Source: an uncultured Endozoicomonas sp. (GTDB lineage: Bacteria > Pseudomonadota > Gammaproteobacteria > Pseudomonadales > Endozoicomonadaceae). Taken from it: a stretch of DNA of 64,000 nt. The DNA lies in assembly GCF_947495845.1 (NCBI RefSeq), contig NZ_CANMAO010000012.1, positions 51,335 to 115,334 on the forward strand, given 5' to 3'. The position numbers and the translations under genes are program-made. The first letter of the stretch is position 1, and each line of letters opens with the position of its first letter. Shown in pieces: positions 37,544 through 47,810 of the stretch. Below the pieces are notes generated by a model. It had not been told where the DNA came from. It ran no database searches and saw only the letters and a program-made list of their open reading frames with translations.

Positions 37544-40007
37544 ATGAATCCTGGCTTCAACATTGATGATTATCTTGGTGCTTCTGATGATCTTCCTAGT
37601 GATTCTGATGGTACTATCGGAGGTTCGACTTCTGAGCAAAATGGAAGTACAGAAGCAATCACTCATGAGATTACAAACCCACGCACTATAAAAAGCATAT
37701 CATTTGATTCTGATAATGGTAGAGACGATGTTCTTGATGTCAGTGCATTATTGTCAGGCTCAAGTGTTGATGAAACTAATGTCGACCAGTATGTCAAAGT
37801 TACCCCAATGGGCGCATTTGTGGACACGAGTGGTTCAGGGGAGTTTTCACAATTGAATCAAGTGGCCAGGTTTACTGCCTCCAGTGGGATTAACACAACC
37901 ATGGCCGTGCAAGTATCTAACACGTCTATCCACAACCTTGCGATAGAGTTCAGCTTCGACAATTCCATTCAGAGTATGTTCTCAGCTTTTGGAGGCGGTG
38001 CAAGTGAAGAGCCAGACTATAACTATGTTACGGGTACTTCAGGAGTCGATAATCTTCAGGGAACAGCAGCGGCCGATGCACTTTATGGGCTAGCAGGAGG
38101 TGATGTTATTACCGGGGGGGGCTGGCGAGGATCTTTACAATGGCGGCCCAGGCAATGATCGCTATGTGATTACGGATATAGATGACACGAAAGTTATCAA
38201 TTTTGTTTCTTCCTCAGAGCAGAAAGACGTTGTTGATCTCAGCCAAATCCTACCTGTTGGTGCTAACGGCGCAAATATAGCGAATTACATTAGTGTTTCT
38301 ATAAGCGGAGTCACGCTCGATACATTAGGGGTGGGAAACTTCTTTGGCCAAGATCCGTTGATGCGCTTTGCTCCAGGCAGTGTGTTGGATGAGGACATAT
38401 CTATACAGATTGGTGCGGATAATGTCATTGATATGGGCTTTGATTTTGATATTGGGCTTGATCTTAGTTTCTTTGATGATCCTTCCTTTAATGACTTTGA
38501 CATCTCAATGCTGGGCTCACTTTCTTTTCGTGCTGGGAGTGAACCCGGAGAAGGTGCTTTTTTGCAAAGCTCATTTGGTGAGAAAATTAAGTTTGACCTG
38601 TCTGACTACGATTATTCAACCATGTTTGGCGGAGATGGTGATGAGTTTTTTGATGGATCGACAGTGACCGATCCATTTGAAGAGTTAGAGCTCTTTGGTC
38701 GTTACGGAAATGATACGCTTCAGGCAAATGACAATGACTCATACCTTGATGGTGGCTTTGGTAATGATTTATTGGTTGGTGGATTAGGCCGTGATTTATT
38801 TATTGGTGGGGACGGATTGGATGAATTTCGTTTCATTATGGATGAAGCAGGATTCTCATTTGAAAATGTAGATATGTTGTATGATTTTTCTAGCCAGGAA
38901 GGAAATAGGGATGTTATTGACCTGTCATCAATACTGAGCGGAACCAGCGCGGATGAAAGTAATATAAACGACTTTGCTTCAACAGAAAACGAAGACGATG
39001 CGCTTGACCTTAGCTCTCTGTTGCCAGACTCCGTTGATCAGGCTCAGCTGGACCAGTATGTTCGAGTAACCGATCAGGCTGTGTATGTAAATGACAGTGG
39101 CGATGGTCAGTTTGATAGTGATGATATAACAGCAACGTTTGGTGCAGCATCGGATTTGGACGACTCTGTCCGTTTGGTTGTAGGAGCGACAGAGATTGAG
39201 GCTGAGAAATCCTATTTGGCGGAAACCACGAATAATCGTTTGATTCTGAATGGGGCCAATCAATATGAATTTCATAAGCGTGATTTTGAGTTTGCCTCTT
39301 TTGATAACTCGGTAGAATTCAAAGCGGTCTATATCAAATCACTGCCAGCAACGGGAACTTTGGAGTATCTGGGAGAGGCCGTCACTGTCGATCAGAGAAT
39401 CAGTTCAGAACTGATTGATCAGCTGGTTTACACCGCAGATGAAACAGATGGAGATACCGATGGCAGTTTTGCATTTACGGTCTCTGATGGGACTGCTGAA
39501 AGTCAGCAGGCCAGTTTTTCATTAGATTTACGGGAATCAGGCGCTTCAGAAACGGAGGGTACTGAAAACGCAGAGGTTATTCAGGGTGCTGAAGGTGCTG
39601 ATAGCATCAGCGCTGGTGCCGGCGACGATACGATCTATGGTGGTGGGGACGATATTCTCGTCGGTGAAGGTGGTCGAGACACCTTTGTGTGGCGGTATGA
39701 TGATATCGGCTCTTCAATAGATACTGCGGAAGATGTTGTTGAAGGCTTTCAGACCGGAGCAGATGGCGACGTTCTTGACCTGGCAGACCTTCTCCAAGAG
39801 GAAACGGGGGCGGTGGATGAGCTACTGACCCTGAATTTCCAGAATGGCGATACGGTTATTGATGTAAACCTATCTGCTGTTGATGGTGTCAGGCAATCGA
39901 TCACGTTGCGTGATGTTGATCTTTCTGGTTACGGCGGAGGGAGTAGTGATATTGAGATTCTCAACAACTTGATAAATGATGGAAATCTCAATGTAGACTC
40001 ACCTTGA
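37544..40007 (+). pseudogene. RTX/type I secreted protein, split by a G8 tract (phase-variable or frameshifted)
   Basis: Two overlapping frames, 37544-38158 and 38100-40007, join into one 820-residue protein if one G is removed from the G8 run at 38114-38121. The repaired junction reads TGGAGEDLYNGGPGND, a proper calcium-binding RTX nonapeptide series; uncorrected, the first frame stops after WRPRQ. Three blocks of about 70 residues (LDVSALL..., VDLSQIL..., LDLSSLL...) are of the type seen in VCA0849-like type I secretion targets. More RTX repeats follow (GGFGNDLLVGGLGRD, GAGDDTIYGGGDD), plus a cadherin-like segment (about 39230-39530). TGGAG lies 7 nt before the start. No signal peptide; no secretion genes nearby. 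Confidence 0.85.
38114..38121 (+). repeat. G8 homopolymer at the RTX frameshift
   Basis: Eight consecutive G residues inside the coding sequence. Seven Gs restore the reading frame. Such tracts are common sites of slipped-strand phase variation, and also of sequencing error. Confidence 0.9.
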
Positions 40008-40991
40008 TTATTTGAGGGCATGCTGATTGCTTCTCAGGATCAACATGTTCTTGAACTCGTCAGGGTCCAGAAACGCTCGAATCAAACTTTCTTGATGTTC
40101 GTCATCCATCTGACTCTCAGGGTGGATGAAAGTAATTAATCGTGAAACCCAAAATCGAAATGCGGCCAACCTGAGCATGACTGGCCAGGCTGTTTTTTCT
40201 TCGTGAGTCAGAGGTCGAATCTTAGTATAGGCTTCGATTAGCGAATTTTGCTTTTGGCTGTTCAGCTCTAAACCTTCTTCAAGACACCAGTCGTTTACAG
40301 TCACCGCAAGGTCGTAAATCAACCAGTCAGAGCATGCTTGATAAAAGTCGATAACAGCAGAAATTTTCCCACCATCAAATAGCACGTTGTTATGGAACAA
40401 GTCGCCATGAATCAGGCCTGTTGGGAGGTCACTGAATGTCTGTAAGGATGTAGAGATGTTATTCCATTGTTGTGCCATGAACAGAGAATCATCTTGGCTC
40501 AGTAGAGGAGCCAGTCGTTCTTTCTGAACGTTAAGCCATGCAATACCACGGTGATTTTCCTGATGCAGTGTTGAGTTCATTCCAGCCAGGTGAATTCTAC
40601 CCAGCATTTCGCCTATTTGTTCACATTGATCCAGAGAGAGGTTTTTGTGATCAGGGTGCTCTCCTGGAAAACATTGCACGATCAGTGTCGGTTTATCTTT
40701 CACAGATTGAAGCGCGTGACCTTTTTTATCTCGTACCGGGTTGGGTACAGGCAGACCGTGTGTTTTCAGTTCGTCGGTATAATCAATAAAAAAGGGCAAT
40801 GCACTGGCGGGCTGATATTCAAACAGGGTTAAAACATAGCGCTGAGGAACACCATTCTTTTCAACATCGAGAAAGTAGTTCGTGTTCTCAACACCACTTT
40901 CAATGCCTTTAAATGAAATGAGATGACCAAGGTCATAACCGGACAGTATCTGTTCGATCTCAGCGTGTGTTATGTGGGTATAGACAGACAT
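40008..40991 (-). CDS. thrB: Homoserine kinase (ThrB type II, aminoglycoside phosphotransferase fold)
   Basis: Phosphorylates homoserine in threonine synthesis. 327 residues starting MSVYTHITHAEIEQIL, with GVENTNYFLDVE near the N-terminus, the catalytic loop GLIHGDLFHNNVLFDG and the metal site AVIDFYQACSDWLIYDLAV. This is the kinase-like ThrB of Pseudomonas type, not the GHMP type. The frame extends upstream to 41105 but that part lies in a repeat element, so I start at 40991. Its stop abuts the stop of the RTX gene with no gap. Confidence 0.93.
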   Translation of the reverse strand: MSVYTHITHAEIEQILSGYDLGHLISFKGIESGVENTNYFLDVEKNGVPQRYVLTLFEYQPASALPFFIDYTDELKTHGLPVPNPVRDKKGHALQSVKDKPTLIVQCFPGEHPDHKNLSLDQCEQIGEMLGRIHLAGMNSTLHQENHRGIAWLNVQKERLAPLLSQDDSLFMAQQWNNISTSLQTFSDLPTGLIHGDLFHNNVLFDGGKISAVIDFYQACSDWLIYDLAVTVNDWCLEEGLELNSQKQNSLIEAYTKIRPLTHEEKTAWPVMLRLAAFRFWVSRLITFIHPESQMDDEHQESLIRAFLDPDEFKNMLILRSNQHALK

Positions 40992-41030
40992 GCAGTCCCT
41001 GTTTGAATCATTGTTGTTGGGTTTAACAAT

Positions 41031-41194
41031 AGGAGGCTGACCGATAATAGATTGCCCTACTGCGGTGGTAGTAAGTTGGTCTAAAAATTCTGCTTTGTTC
41101 AGCAAATAGCACCACTATTCACTTCACAAAACAGAGTTTTTATCCTCAACTTTCTACCATCCTCGCTACGGGCGCTATTATAGGTCAGCCTCCT
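41031..41194. mobile_element. MITE-like element B, copy 1
   Basis: A 164-bp non-coding element bounded by 20-bp inverted repeats (41031-41050 and 41175-41194) of form AGGAGGCTGACC-N-ATAATAG with one mismatch. It lies between thrB and the DUF2782 gene. A longer copy of the same element is at 55087-55297; this copy lacks about 47 bp of the left half. Two bases of the lipoprotein stop codon fall in the right end. Confidence 0.88.
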
Positions 41195-41603
41195 AGCGCC
41201 ATTCTAAAATAGTCCACGAGGGAACCAGCATTGTTCTTTTTGTTGGGTCGATCGGATTACCTTCGTCATCTGCAGCAATCAGGTAATAGGGTTTTCCAAC
41301 CTTCGGAATAATGTGGATGGCATACAGTTGGCCACCAACCCGGTATTCTTTATATGTTCTGTGATCACCTGCTCGTATCACAACGGTTGTATCGTCACGT
41401 TTTTCAAGCTCTGCCGGGCGCAGGTGTTTTGGAATCTGTTGAATAGCATCATCAACGAGTACAGTTTTCCCAGATTTGGGTGACGTACTCTGTGATATGT
41501 CTGGCAGTCCCGTATTGTCAGGATTCTTTGCTGCGCAACCCATAAGAAGGAATAACGGCAAAAATATCAGACCCAGCTGGGTTCTTCTGATTAAAGGGAA
41601 CAT
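41193..41603 (-). CDS. DUF2782 family lipoprotein
   Basis: 136 residues with a type II signal peptide (MFPLIRRTQLGLIFLP then lipobox LMGC). The C-terminal domain (TTVVIRAGDHRTYKEYRVGG, ending DPTKRTMLVPSWTILEW) matches the small DUF2782 proteins found between polA and thrB in Pseudomonas and relatives. Function unknown. The ATG pair at 41606/41603 lies behind AGAGG; upstream extension to 41651 is unlikely. Confidence 0.85.
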   Translation of the reverse strand: MFPLIRRTQLGLIFLPLFLLMGCAAKNPDNTGLPDISQSTSPKSGKTVLVDDAIQQIPKHLRPAELEKRDDTTVVIRAGDHRTYKEYRVGGQLYAIHIIPKVGKPYYLIAADDEGNPIDPTKRTMLVPSWTILEWR

Positions 41604-41873
41604 CATTCGCCTCTTTGCAATTACCCAAACATGCTGAGCACATAGAGGCACTCATGTCTGAATAAAACGCTGCACTACAACCACGGCGACACAGCTTTGC
41701 TATGCTACCACCTCGGCATTGCCCAACAGATTCCGGTTGCTGGGTACTTAATTGCCATGGAAACCATTACACTCTTAAGCTTTAAAAATCAGTATTACAC
41801 ATATTCTTTGAGCCATTGCTCAGATCGCATTCTATACCCAGTTACCCAGAATCGTAAGTGAGTCAACCATCTA

Positions 41874-44624
41874 ATGTCAGAGACAATGCCAGAAAAAGCC
41901 ACCACACCACCACTCATTCTTGTCGATGGCTCATCTTACCTGTACCGCGCCTTTCATGCTTCAGAGCGGGCAAATCTGAGAACCAAAGATGGTCGACCCA
42001 CCGGAGCGATCCGAGTGATGACCAACATGCTGCGCAGTTTGATGCGCCAGTATCAGGATAGTCATGTTGCAGTCATTTTTGATGCCAAAGGTAAAAACTT
42101 TCGCCATGAAATGTACAGCGAGTATAAGGCAACCCGTAAACCCATGCCCGACGACTTGCGTTCGCAGATTGAACCCATTCACCAGATTGTTCGCAGTCTT
42201 GGCTTACCGCTGCTAATGATAGACGGTGTTGAGGCGGACGATGTGATTGGCACTCTGGCTCGACAGGCCACTGAAAACAAAGTCGACACGATTATTTCCA
42301 CCGGCGATAAAGATATTGCCCAGCTGGTCACCGAGCATGTCTCTCTGATTGATACCATGAACGATGTGTTTACTGATGAACGTGGCGTCGAAAGTAAATT
42401 TGGTATTCCGGCTCACCTGATAATTGATTACCTGGCGCTGATGGGGGATAGCAGCGACAACATTCCGGGCATGCCCGGTGTTGGTCAGAAAACCGCTATT
42501 GCGTTATTGAATGGCATTGGCAGCATTGATGAAATCGCCGAACGGCTGGACGACGTGGCTGCTTTAGGCTTCCGCGGTAGCAAAAACTTTGCTGAAAAGT
42601 TTATTGAGCACAAAGATATTGTGCTGCTGTCCCGTGAACTTGCCACCATCAAAACCGACGTTGAGCTGCCACTGTCTATTGATGATCTGATAATGGCGCC
42701 TATGGATAAAGAGGCATTGTTGTCTTTATTCCAGGAGTATGAATTCAAAACATTGGTCGCCGATCTCGAAAAAGACAGTTCAGAGACGAAGGCAGCTGAA
42801 AAAGAGCCAGCACCTACCGGCGAATACCACATCATTACCGACAAAACAGAGTTTCAGACGTGGCTCAAAAAGTTGGAAGCGGCTGAGCTGATCGCCTTTG
42901 ATACAGAAACCACCAGTTTGGATTACATGGTTGCCGAACTGGTTGGCGTATCTTTTGCGGTAGAACCTGGAAAGGCTGCTTATGTTCCGGTCGCCCATGA
43001 TTATCTGGGTGTGCCTGAACAGTTGGATCGAGACTGGGTGCTTGAGCAACTGAAGCCCTTGCTTGAGAGCGCAGGCAAGCAGAAAGTCGGTCAGAATCTC
43101 AAGTACGATGAAAGCGTGCTTGCCCGTTATGGTATCCAAATGAAAGGCATTGCCTTTGATACCATGCTGGAATCCTATGTGCTGAACTCCGTCGGCACTC
43201 GTCACAATATGGATGCCTTGGCTGACTACTATCTCGATTATAAAACCATCAAGTATGAAGATATTGCTGGTAAAGGTGCTAAACAACTGACGTTTAATCA
43301 GATTGAGCTGGAAAAAGCAGCTCCGTACGCTGCTGAAGATGCGGATATTACCTTGCGACTTCATCAAGCGATTTGGGAGCAACTGAAAACCGAGCCTTCT
43401 CTGGAAACGGTTTTCAAGACCATAGAAATGCCATTGGTGGATATTCTTTCCCGCATTGAGCGCCAAGGTGCGCTGGTGGATGCTTCTTTATTAAACCAGC
43501 AGAGTCTTGAGATTGGACAACGTTTAAAAGAGCTGGAAAAAGCAGCCCACGATGAGGCGGGTCAGGAGTTTAATCTTTCTTCACCTAAGCAGCTTCAGGA
43601 ATTGCTGTTCGAAAAACTGCAGCTGCCGGTTATTAAGAAAACACCGAAAGGCCAGCCATCGACCGCTGAAGAGGTGCTTCAGGAACTGGCTCTGGATTAC
43701 CCGCTGCCAAAACTGATCTTGGAACACCGTGGCTTGAGCAAGTTGAAGTCCACTTACACGGATAAGCTGCCAAAAATGATTAATGCAGGCAGTGGTCGTA
43801 TTCATACATCCTATCATCAGGCAGTAACCGCCACTGGTCGTTTATCTTCTTCAGACCCGAATTTGCAGAACATTCCAATTCGTACCCCTGAAGGTCGTAG
43901 AGTACGTCAGGCATTTATTGCTCCGGAAGGTTATAAATTGGTGGCTGCTGACTATTCTCAAATTGAACTGAGAATCATGGCGCATTTATCGGGTGACAAA
44001 GGCTTACTGGATGCTTTCTCACAGGGGCTGGATATTCATAAGGCAACTGCCGCAGAAGTGTTTGGTGTTGCTCTGGATGATGTCACTACGGATCAGCGAC
44101 GAAGCGCTAAGGCCATTAACTTTGGTTTGATCTATGGGATGTCTTCTTTCGGTTTGGCCAAACAATTAGGCGTCTCCAGAAAATCTGCTCAGGAATACAT
44201 TGATCTGTATTTCGAGCGATACCCTGGTGTTCTGCGCTATATGGAAGAGACCAAAACATTTGCCCGGGAAAACGGTTATGTAGAAACCATCTTTGGTCGT
44301 CGTTTATATCTGCCTGAAATTAATGCACGAAATGGTATGCGCAGACAGGGCGCTGAAAGAACCGCAATTAACGCACCCATGCAGGGTACGGCGGCAGATA
44401 TTATCAAGCGCGCGATGATTTGTGTTGACCAGTGGCTGGCATCTTCCGGGCTGGATGCCAGGGTAATCATGCAAGTGCACGATGAACTGGTGTTGGAAGT
44501 GGAAGAAGAGCAATTGAACACTGTTGTTGAGGGAATCAAGGCACAAATGGCCAGTGCGGCAGAGTTAAGTGTCCCGTTGCTGGTAGAGGTCGGGGTCGGT
44601 GATAACTGGGATGAGGCGCACTGA
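41874..44624 (+). CDS. polA: DNA polymerase I
   Basis: Repair and Okazaki-fragment polymerase. 916 residues with all three parts: 5'-3' exonuclease ([44 protein letters not shown]), 3'-5' exonuclease with the intact first motif FDTETTSLD near residue 343, and polymerase motifs A ([18 protein letters not shown]), B ([19 protein letters not shown]) and C ([10 protein letters not shown]). The proofreading residues look present. A likely small RNA gene lies directly downstream. Confidence 0.98.
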   Translation: MSETMPEKATTPPLILVDGSSYLYRAFHASERANLRTKDGRPTGAIRVMTNMLRSLMRQYQDSHVAVIFDAKGKNFRHEMYSEYKATRKPMPDDLRSQIEPIHQIVRSLGLPLLMIDGVEADDVIGTLARQATENKVDTIISTGDKDIAQLVTEHVSLIDTMNDVFTDERGVESKFGIPAHLIIDYLALMGDSSDNIPGMPGVGQKTAIALLNGIGSIDEIAERLDDVAALGFRGSKNFAEKFIEHKDIVLLSRELATIKTDVELPLSIDDLIMAPMDKEALLSLFQEYEFKTLVADLEKDSSETKAAEKEPAPTGEYHIITDKTEFQTWLKKLEAAELIAFDTETTSLDYMVAELVGVSFAVEPGKAAYVPVAHDYLGVPEQLDRDWVLEQLKPLLESAGKQKVGQNLKYDESVLARYGIQMKGIAFDTMLESYVLNSVGTRHNMDALADYYLDYKTIKYEDIAGKGAKQLTFNQIELEKAAPYAAEDADITLRLHQAIWEQLKTEPSLETVFKTIEMPLVDILSRIERQGALVDASLLNQQSLEIGQRLKELEKAAHDEAGQEFNLSSPKQLQELLFEKLQLPVIKKTPKGQPSTAEEVLQELALDYPLPKLILEHRGLSKLKSTYTDKLPKMINAGSGRIHTSYHQAVTATGRLSSSDPNLQNIPIRTPEGRRVRQAFIAPEGYKLVAADYSQIELRIMAHLSGDKGLLDAFSQGLDIHKATAAEVFGVALDDVTTDQRRSAKAINFGLIYGMSSFGLAKQLGVSRKSAQEYIDLYFERYPGVLRYMEETKTFARENGYVETIFGRRLYLPEINARNGMRRQGAERTAINAPMQGTAADIIKRAMICVDQWLASSGLDARVIMQVHDELVLEVEEEQLNTVVEGIKAQMASAAELSVPLLVEVGVGDNWDEAH

Positions 44625-44680
44625 TTTACAGTGTGCTTAACCTGTTTTGAAAATAGTTTTGTAAAGAATTATTAAAGACG

Positions 44681-44709
44681 GGAACTTTTGTGCCGAACCC
44701 TATGTCATA
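44681..44709 (+). promoter_or_regulatory. SigmaE/AlgU-type promoter downstream of polA
   Basis: GGAACTT (44681-44687) and GTCATA (44704-44709) are separated by 16 nt, close to the extracytoplasmic sigmaE consensus GGAACTT with a TC-containing -10. No ORF follows for 200 bp, so it likely drives a small RNA. Confidence 0.6.
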
Positions 44710-44715
44710 TATAGT

Positions 44716-44836
44716 GAGTCTCTTACGAGTTGCTCCTTGTGTGTTAGTGTTGGTAGTTGTTGTTGAAGGTAATATGTAATCCCCTGCATTTACCTTTTAA
44801 AGCCAGTATCTTTTGATACTGGCTTTTTTCTTTTTT
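44716..44836 (+). ncRNA. Candidate small RNA in the polA 3' intergenic region (ErsA/Spot 42 position)
   Basis: About 120 nt from the predicted start (around 44716) to the U tract at 44824-44836. It ends in a strong Rho-independent terminator (12-bp stem, 44799-44810 with 44815-44826, loop TTTT). In E. coli Spot 42 and in Pseudomonas the AlgU-dependent ErsA lie next to polA. The combination of place, sigmaE-like promoter and terminator supports an Hfq-type regulator. Sequence homology could not be tested. Confidence 0.6.
44799..44836 (+). terminator. Rho-independent terminator after polA / end of the small RNA
   Basis: AAAGCCAGTATC pairs perfectly with GATACTGGCTTT around TTTT, followed by a run of Ts. 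Confidence 0.92.
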
Positions 44837-44914
44837 GCTCTAAAGCACTTTTATTCCCTGCTCTGGAACTAGCTATACTCTCTCTTCTTCCAGTTTCACA
44901 CCTGAACGAATCTC

Positions 44915-45400
44915 ATGACAGATGTTAACTTAAAATGCTATGTGCGTAGCTTACAGTTGGGTGATTACACGGCTTACTATCTATCCAGTCATGATCGTTG
45001 CACTGCATTTCAACGTAGTGTCAAAGAGTCTGAAGGCTTTTTTGGTACTTATCATGGTGGAAAGCTTCTTGAGGAATGTTCACGCTCTCTGAGTGGAGAA
45101 AGATGTGTGTCCATTCCGCCGTTTGACCCTGAGAATTACGTGGGAGAAAAAGCACGGAAGATACCCGGAGCCAATAGTTATTCAGGGCCGTGTCAGCCCC
45201 CAGAGCTTGTTTTGAAAATAGAGAAGGAGCTTAATGATAGTCTGGAAGCACTGAAATCCTGTGCAGCAGAAGCTTTAGACGTTCGCAAGAGAGAGGAACG
45301 CGATCCTATGTTGAATAATCTCAATATAGATTCCGTACCGAAGGTAAAGAAAACACCCCCTGTGAAACCTCCACGCACGAAACTAAATCTGAATCGTTAG
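44915..45400 (+). CDS. Hypothetical protein, cysteine-containing, proline-rich tail
   Basis: 161 residues, no signal peptide or membrane helix. The N-terminal 100 residues carry five cysteines, a probable helix follows (ELVLKIEKELNDSLEALKS), and the C-terminus is basic and proline-rich (KKTPPVKPPRTK), containing a PxxPxR pattern that in eukaryotes binds SH3 domains. No family recognised and no strong ribosome site is seen upstream of the ATG. It stands alone after the small RNA candidate. Confidence 0.6.
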   Translation: MTDVNLKCYVRSLQLGDYTAYYLSSHDRCTAFQRSVKESEGFFGTYHGGKLLEECSRSLSGERCVSIPPFDPENYVGEKARKIPGANSYSGPCQPPELVLKIEKELNDSLEALKSCAAEALDVRKREERDPMLNNLNIDSVPKVKKTPPVKPPRTKLNLNR

Positions 45401-45735
45401 TGACATAAGAAAAAACTTAAAGGTTCTTAACAAAGCGTTGATGTTTTTTTTCAGCAGGAAAAAGATGATTGATGAATAGAGCCTAATCCCCTGAAACTAC
45501 TGAAGTTATGAGGTATTAAGCATAATCCGCACATCCCGTTGAATTTGCAAGTGTTCAATAACTCTGGTATAAAGCCCGATCTTTGTATAAGGGTAGCTGC
45601 TGACGAGTCATAGAAGGTCTCTTGACTCTGTAATCATGGGCAGTACTGCCCGAAGCAGACACTGGAATTCAGTTAAGTTTTCCGGCCTCATGGCTGGTGA
45701 TTTTAGATTAAGAGACGGTTTGAGAGGCCATCCAC
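45401..45735. other. Leader region of rpmB-rpmG
   Basis: 335 bp without a gene. It contains the probable rpmB promoter at 45545-45573 and therefore a 5' leader of about 155 nt. A second TTGACT at 45622-45627 lacks a good -10. No ribosomal-protein leader motif recognised. Confidence 0.5.
45545..45573 (+). promoter_or_regulatory. Sigma70-type promoter of rpmB-rpmG
   Basis: TTGCAA (45545-45550), 17-nt spacer, TATAAA (45568-45573). Confidence 0.65.
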
Positions 45736-45972
45736 ATGTCTAAGGTATGTCAGGTTACCGGCAAGCGTCCGGTTACCGGGAATAATGTTTCCCACGCTCA
45801 AAACAAAACACGTCGTCGCTTTGTGCCTAACCTGCACAGCAAGCGCTTCTGGGTTGCAAGTGAAAAGCGCTTCGTGCGTATGCGTGTTTCTGCAAAAGGT
45901 ATGCGCATTATCGACAAGAAGGGCATCGATGCTGTTCTGGCTGAGCTGCGCGCTAGCGGCCAAAAAATTTAA
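45736..45972 (+). CDS. rpmB: 50S ribosomal protein L28
   Basis: 78-residue basic protein starting [20 protein letters not shown], the classic L28 opening with its GKRP motif, and ending [18 protein letters not shown]. Large-subunit structural protein. rpmG follows 19 nt later behind GCAGGAG. Confidence 0.98.
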   Translation: MSKVCQVTGKRPVTGNNVSHAQNKTRRRFVPNLHSKRFWVASEKRFVRMRVSAKGMRIIDKKGIDAVLAELRASGQKI

Positions 45973-45991
45973 GTTAGCAGGAGCATAAGCC

Positions 45992-46159
45992 ATGGCTAAA
46001 GGTACTCGCGAGAAGATCAAACTTGTTTCCAGTGCTGGCACTGGTCACTATTACACCACCACTAAGAACAAGCGTAATACGCCTGACAAGTTGGTGTTCA
46101 GGAAATATGATCCAGTTGTGCGTAAGCACGTTGAGTACAAAGAATACAAGATCAAGTAA
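45992..46159 (+). CDS. rpmG: 50S ribosomal protein L33
   Basis: 55 residues, [20 protein letters not shown], then [19 protein letters not shown] and an end in [10 protein letters not shown]. Lacks the CxxC zinc pairs, so it is the zinc-independent form. Standard rpmB-rpmG operon, ended by a terminator. Confidence 0.98.
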   Translation: MAKGTREKIKLVSSAGTGHYYTTTKNKRNTPDKLVFRKYDPVVRKHVEYKEYKIK

Positions 46160-46178
46160 GTCTTGTTTTCTGTGCTCT

Positions 46179-46215
46179 GGCCCGCATCCATTTCGTTGAT
46201 GCGGGCCGACACTTT
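46179..46215 (+). terminator. Rho-independent terminator of rpmB-rpmG
   Basis: GGCCCGCATC (46179-46188) pairs with GATGCGGGCC (46198-46207), 9-nt loop, then a short T-rich tail. Confidence 0.85.
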
Positions 46216-46393
46216 TCTATGCATTGTTTCTATGTATTATTGCTCACCTCTGTTTCACTCCCTCCTGAACTGACTACGTTTTAAGCGAAATAATTCTTTA
46301 TATTCACCTATCTACTGTGCGTTCTTACGGCTGTCCCATTCTCGTTGCACTGGTATAATGCGCGCCATTCCATAAGCGTAACTGTAGGTCAGA

Positions 46394-47728
46394 ATGAAAC
46401 CGGAACTCCTTTCGCCAGCGGGCACCCTGAAAAACATGCACTTCGCTTTTGCCTATGGTGCAGACGCTGTCTATGCTGGCCAGCCTCGCTATAGTCTGAG
46501 AGTCCGCAATAACGACTTCAAACTGGAAAATCTGCAGCGTGGTATAGATCAGGCGCACGCCCTTGGAAAGAAGCTCTATCTTGCCAGCAACATTGCTCCC
46601 CATAACACCAAGATAAAAACCTTCCTGCGTGATATGGAACCGGTTATTGCCATGGGGCCGGACGCACTGATTATGTCTGATCCTGGCTTGATCATGATGG
46701 TTCGAGAAACCTGGCCGGACATGCCGGTTCATCTGTCGGTTCAAGCCAATGCGGTGAACTTTGCCACGGTGAAATTCTGGGCCAAGCAAGGCGTTGAGCG
46801 GATTATTTTATCCCGAGAACTTTCTCTGGATGAAATACAGGAAATCCGTGAAGAGTGTCCGGAGACGGAAATCGAAGTATTTGTCCATGGCTCGCTGTGC
46901 ATTGCTTATTCTGGTCGCTGCCTGCTGTCTGGTTACATCAACAAGCGGGATCCAAACCAGGGAACCTGCACCAATGCTTGTCGCTGGCAGTATCAGGCGC
47001 ACGAAGCCAAAGAGACGGACAGTGGCGATATCATTCCCGTAGCTCAACCGGAGATCGTTCAACCGGAGATCGTTCAGCCAACACTGGGTGAAGGTGACAC
47101 CAGTGGCGACATATTCCTGTTGCAGGAAAAAGGTCGTCCAGATCAATACATGCCCGCTTTTGAAGATGAGCACGGCACTTATATTATGAATTCGAAAGAT
47201 CTGCGAGCAGTGCAACACGTACGACGGTTAACAGAGATGGGTATCCACTCTCTCAAAATCGAAGGCCGCACTAAATCTTTCTACTATGTTGCCCGTACTG
47301 CTCAGGTTTATCGCAAAGCCATTGATGATGCCGTTAACGGTGTGCCGTTTGATATGGGCATGATGGATAATCTGGAAGCTTTGGCAAATCGTGGTTACAC
47401 CGAGGGCTTTTACCGTCGTCATGTTCATGATGAATACCAGAACTACGAGACCGGTAATTCCCGTGGAAGCAAACAGCAGTTTGTGGGTGAAGTGGTTGAG
47501 TCGGATGATCAAACTCTGACCATTGACGTAAAGAACCGTTTCGAGACTGGTGATGTAGTAGAACTGATGACACCGGCCGGAAATATCGCTTTCAACCTTG
47601 AGCATATCGAAAATCGACGGGGTGAAAGCGTTGATGTTGCCCCTGGTTCCGGACATGTAGTGAAAATTCCAAAACCCGAAGGGGCTCAGTTAGGAGAGCA
47701 TTGTCTTCTGGTTAGACACCTTCCTTAA
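46394..47728 (+). CDS. trhP: U32 family tRNA hydroxylation protein TrhP (YegQ)
   Basis: Prephenate-dependent formation of 5-hydroxyuridine at tRNA position 34; formerly annotated as a peptidase. 444 residues. MKPELLSPAGTLKNMHFAFAY and FVHGSLCIAYSGRCLLSGY with NQGTCTNACRW give the four cysteines expected for an iron-sulfur site. SLKIEGRTKSFYYVA and the C-terminal beta domain complete the pattern. Oddity: an exact 15-bp tandem duplication (47044-47073) repeats the residues QPEIV in a surface loop. Confidence 0.92.
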   Translation: MKPELLSPAGTLKNMHFAFAYGADAVYAGQPRYSLRVRNNDFKLENLQRGIDQAHALGKKLYLASNIAPHNTKIKTFLRDMEPVIAMGPDALIMSDPGLIMMVRETWPDMPVHLSVQANAVNFATVKFWAKQGVERIILSRELSLDEIQEIREECPETEIEVFVHGSLCIAYSGRCLLSGYINKRDPNQGTCTNACRWQYQAHEAKETDSGDIIPVAQPEIVQPEIVQPTLGEGDTSGDIFLLQEKGRPDQYMPAFEDEHGTYIMNSKDLRAVQHVRRLTEMGIHSLKIEGRTKSFYYVARTAQVYRKAIDDAVNGVPFDMGMMDNLEALANRGYTEGFYRRHVHDEYQNYETGNSRGSKQQFVGEVVESDDQTLTIDVKNRFETGDVVELMTPAGNIAFNLEHIENRRGESVDVAPGSGHVVKIPKPEGAQLGEHCLLVRHLP

Positions 47729-47810
47729 ATTGAAAATAATCTGAATTTGAGCGCTCTGTTGACAAACACCGGTTTCAAGATCAGAGCTGAATAGGTCGAT
47801 AAGGTCTTTT

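Noticed and set aside
40992..41105. N-terminal extension of homoserine kinase
   Set aside because: The extra codons are partly repeat-element B sequence; the family start is at 40991.
44688..44713. Sigma70 promoter for the small RNA (TTGTGC/TATATA)
   Set aside because: The spacer is only 14 nt; the sigmaE-type elements have better sequence and spacing.
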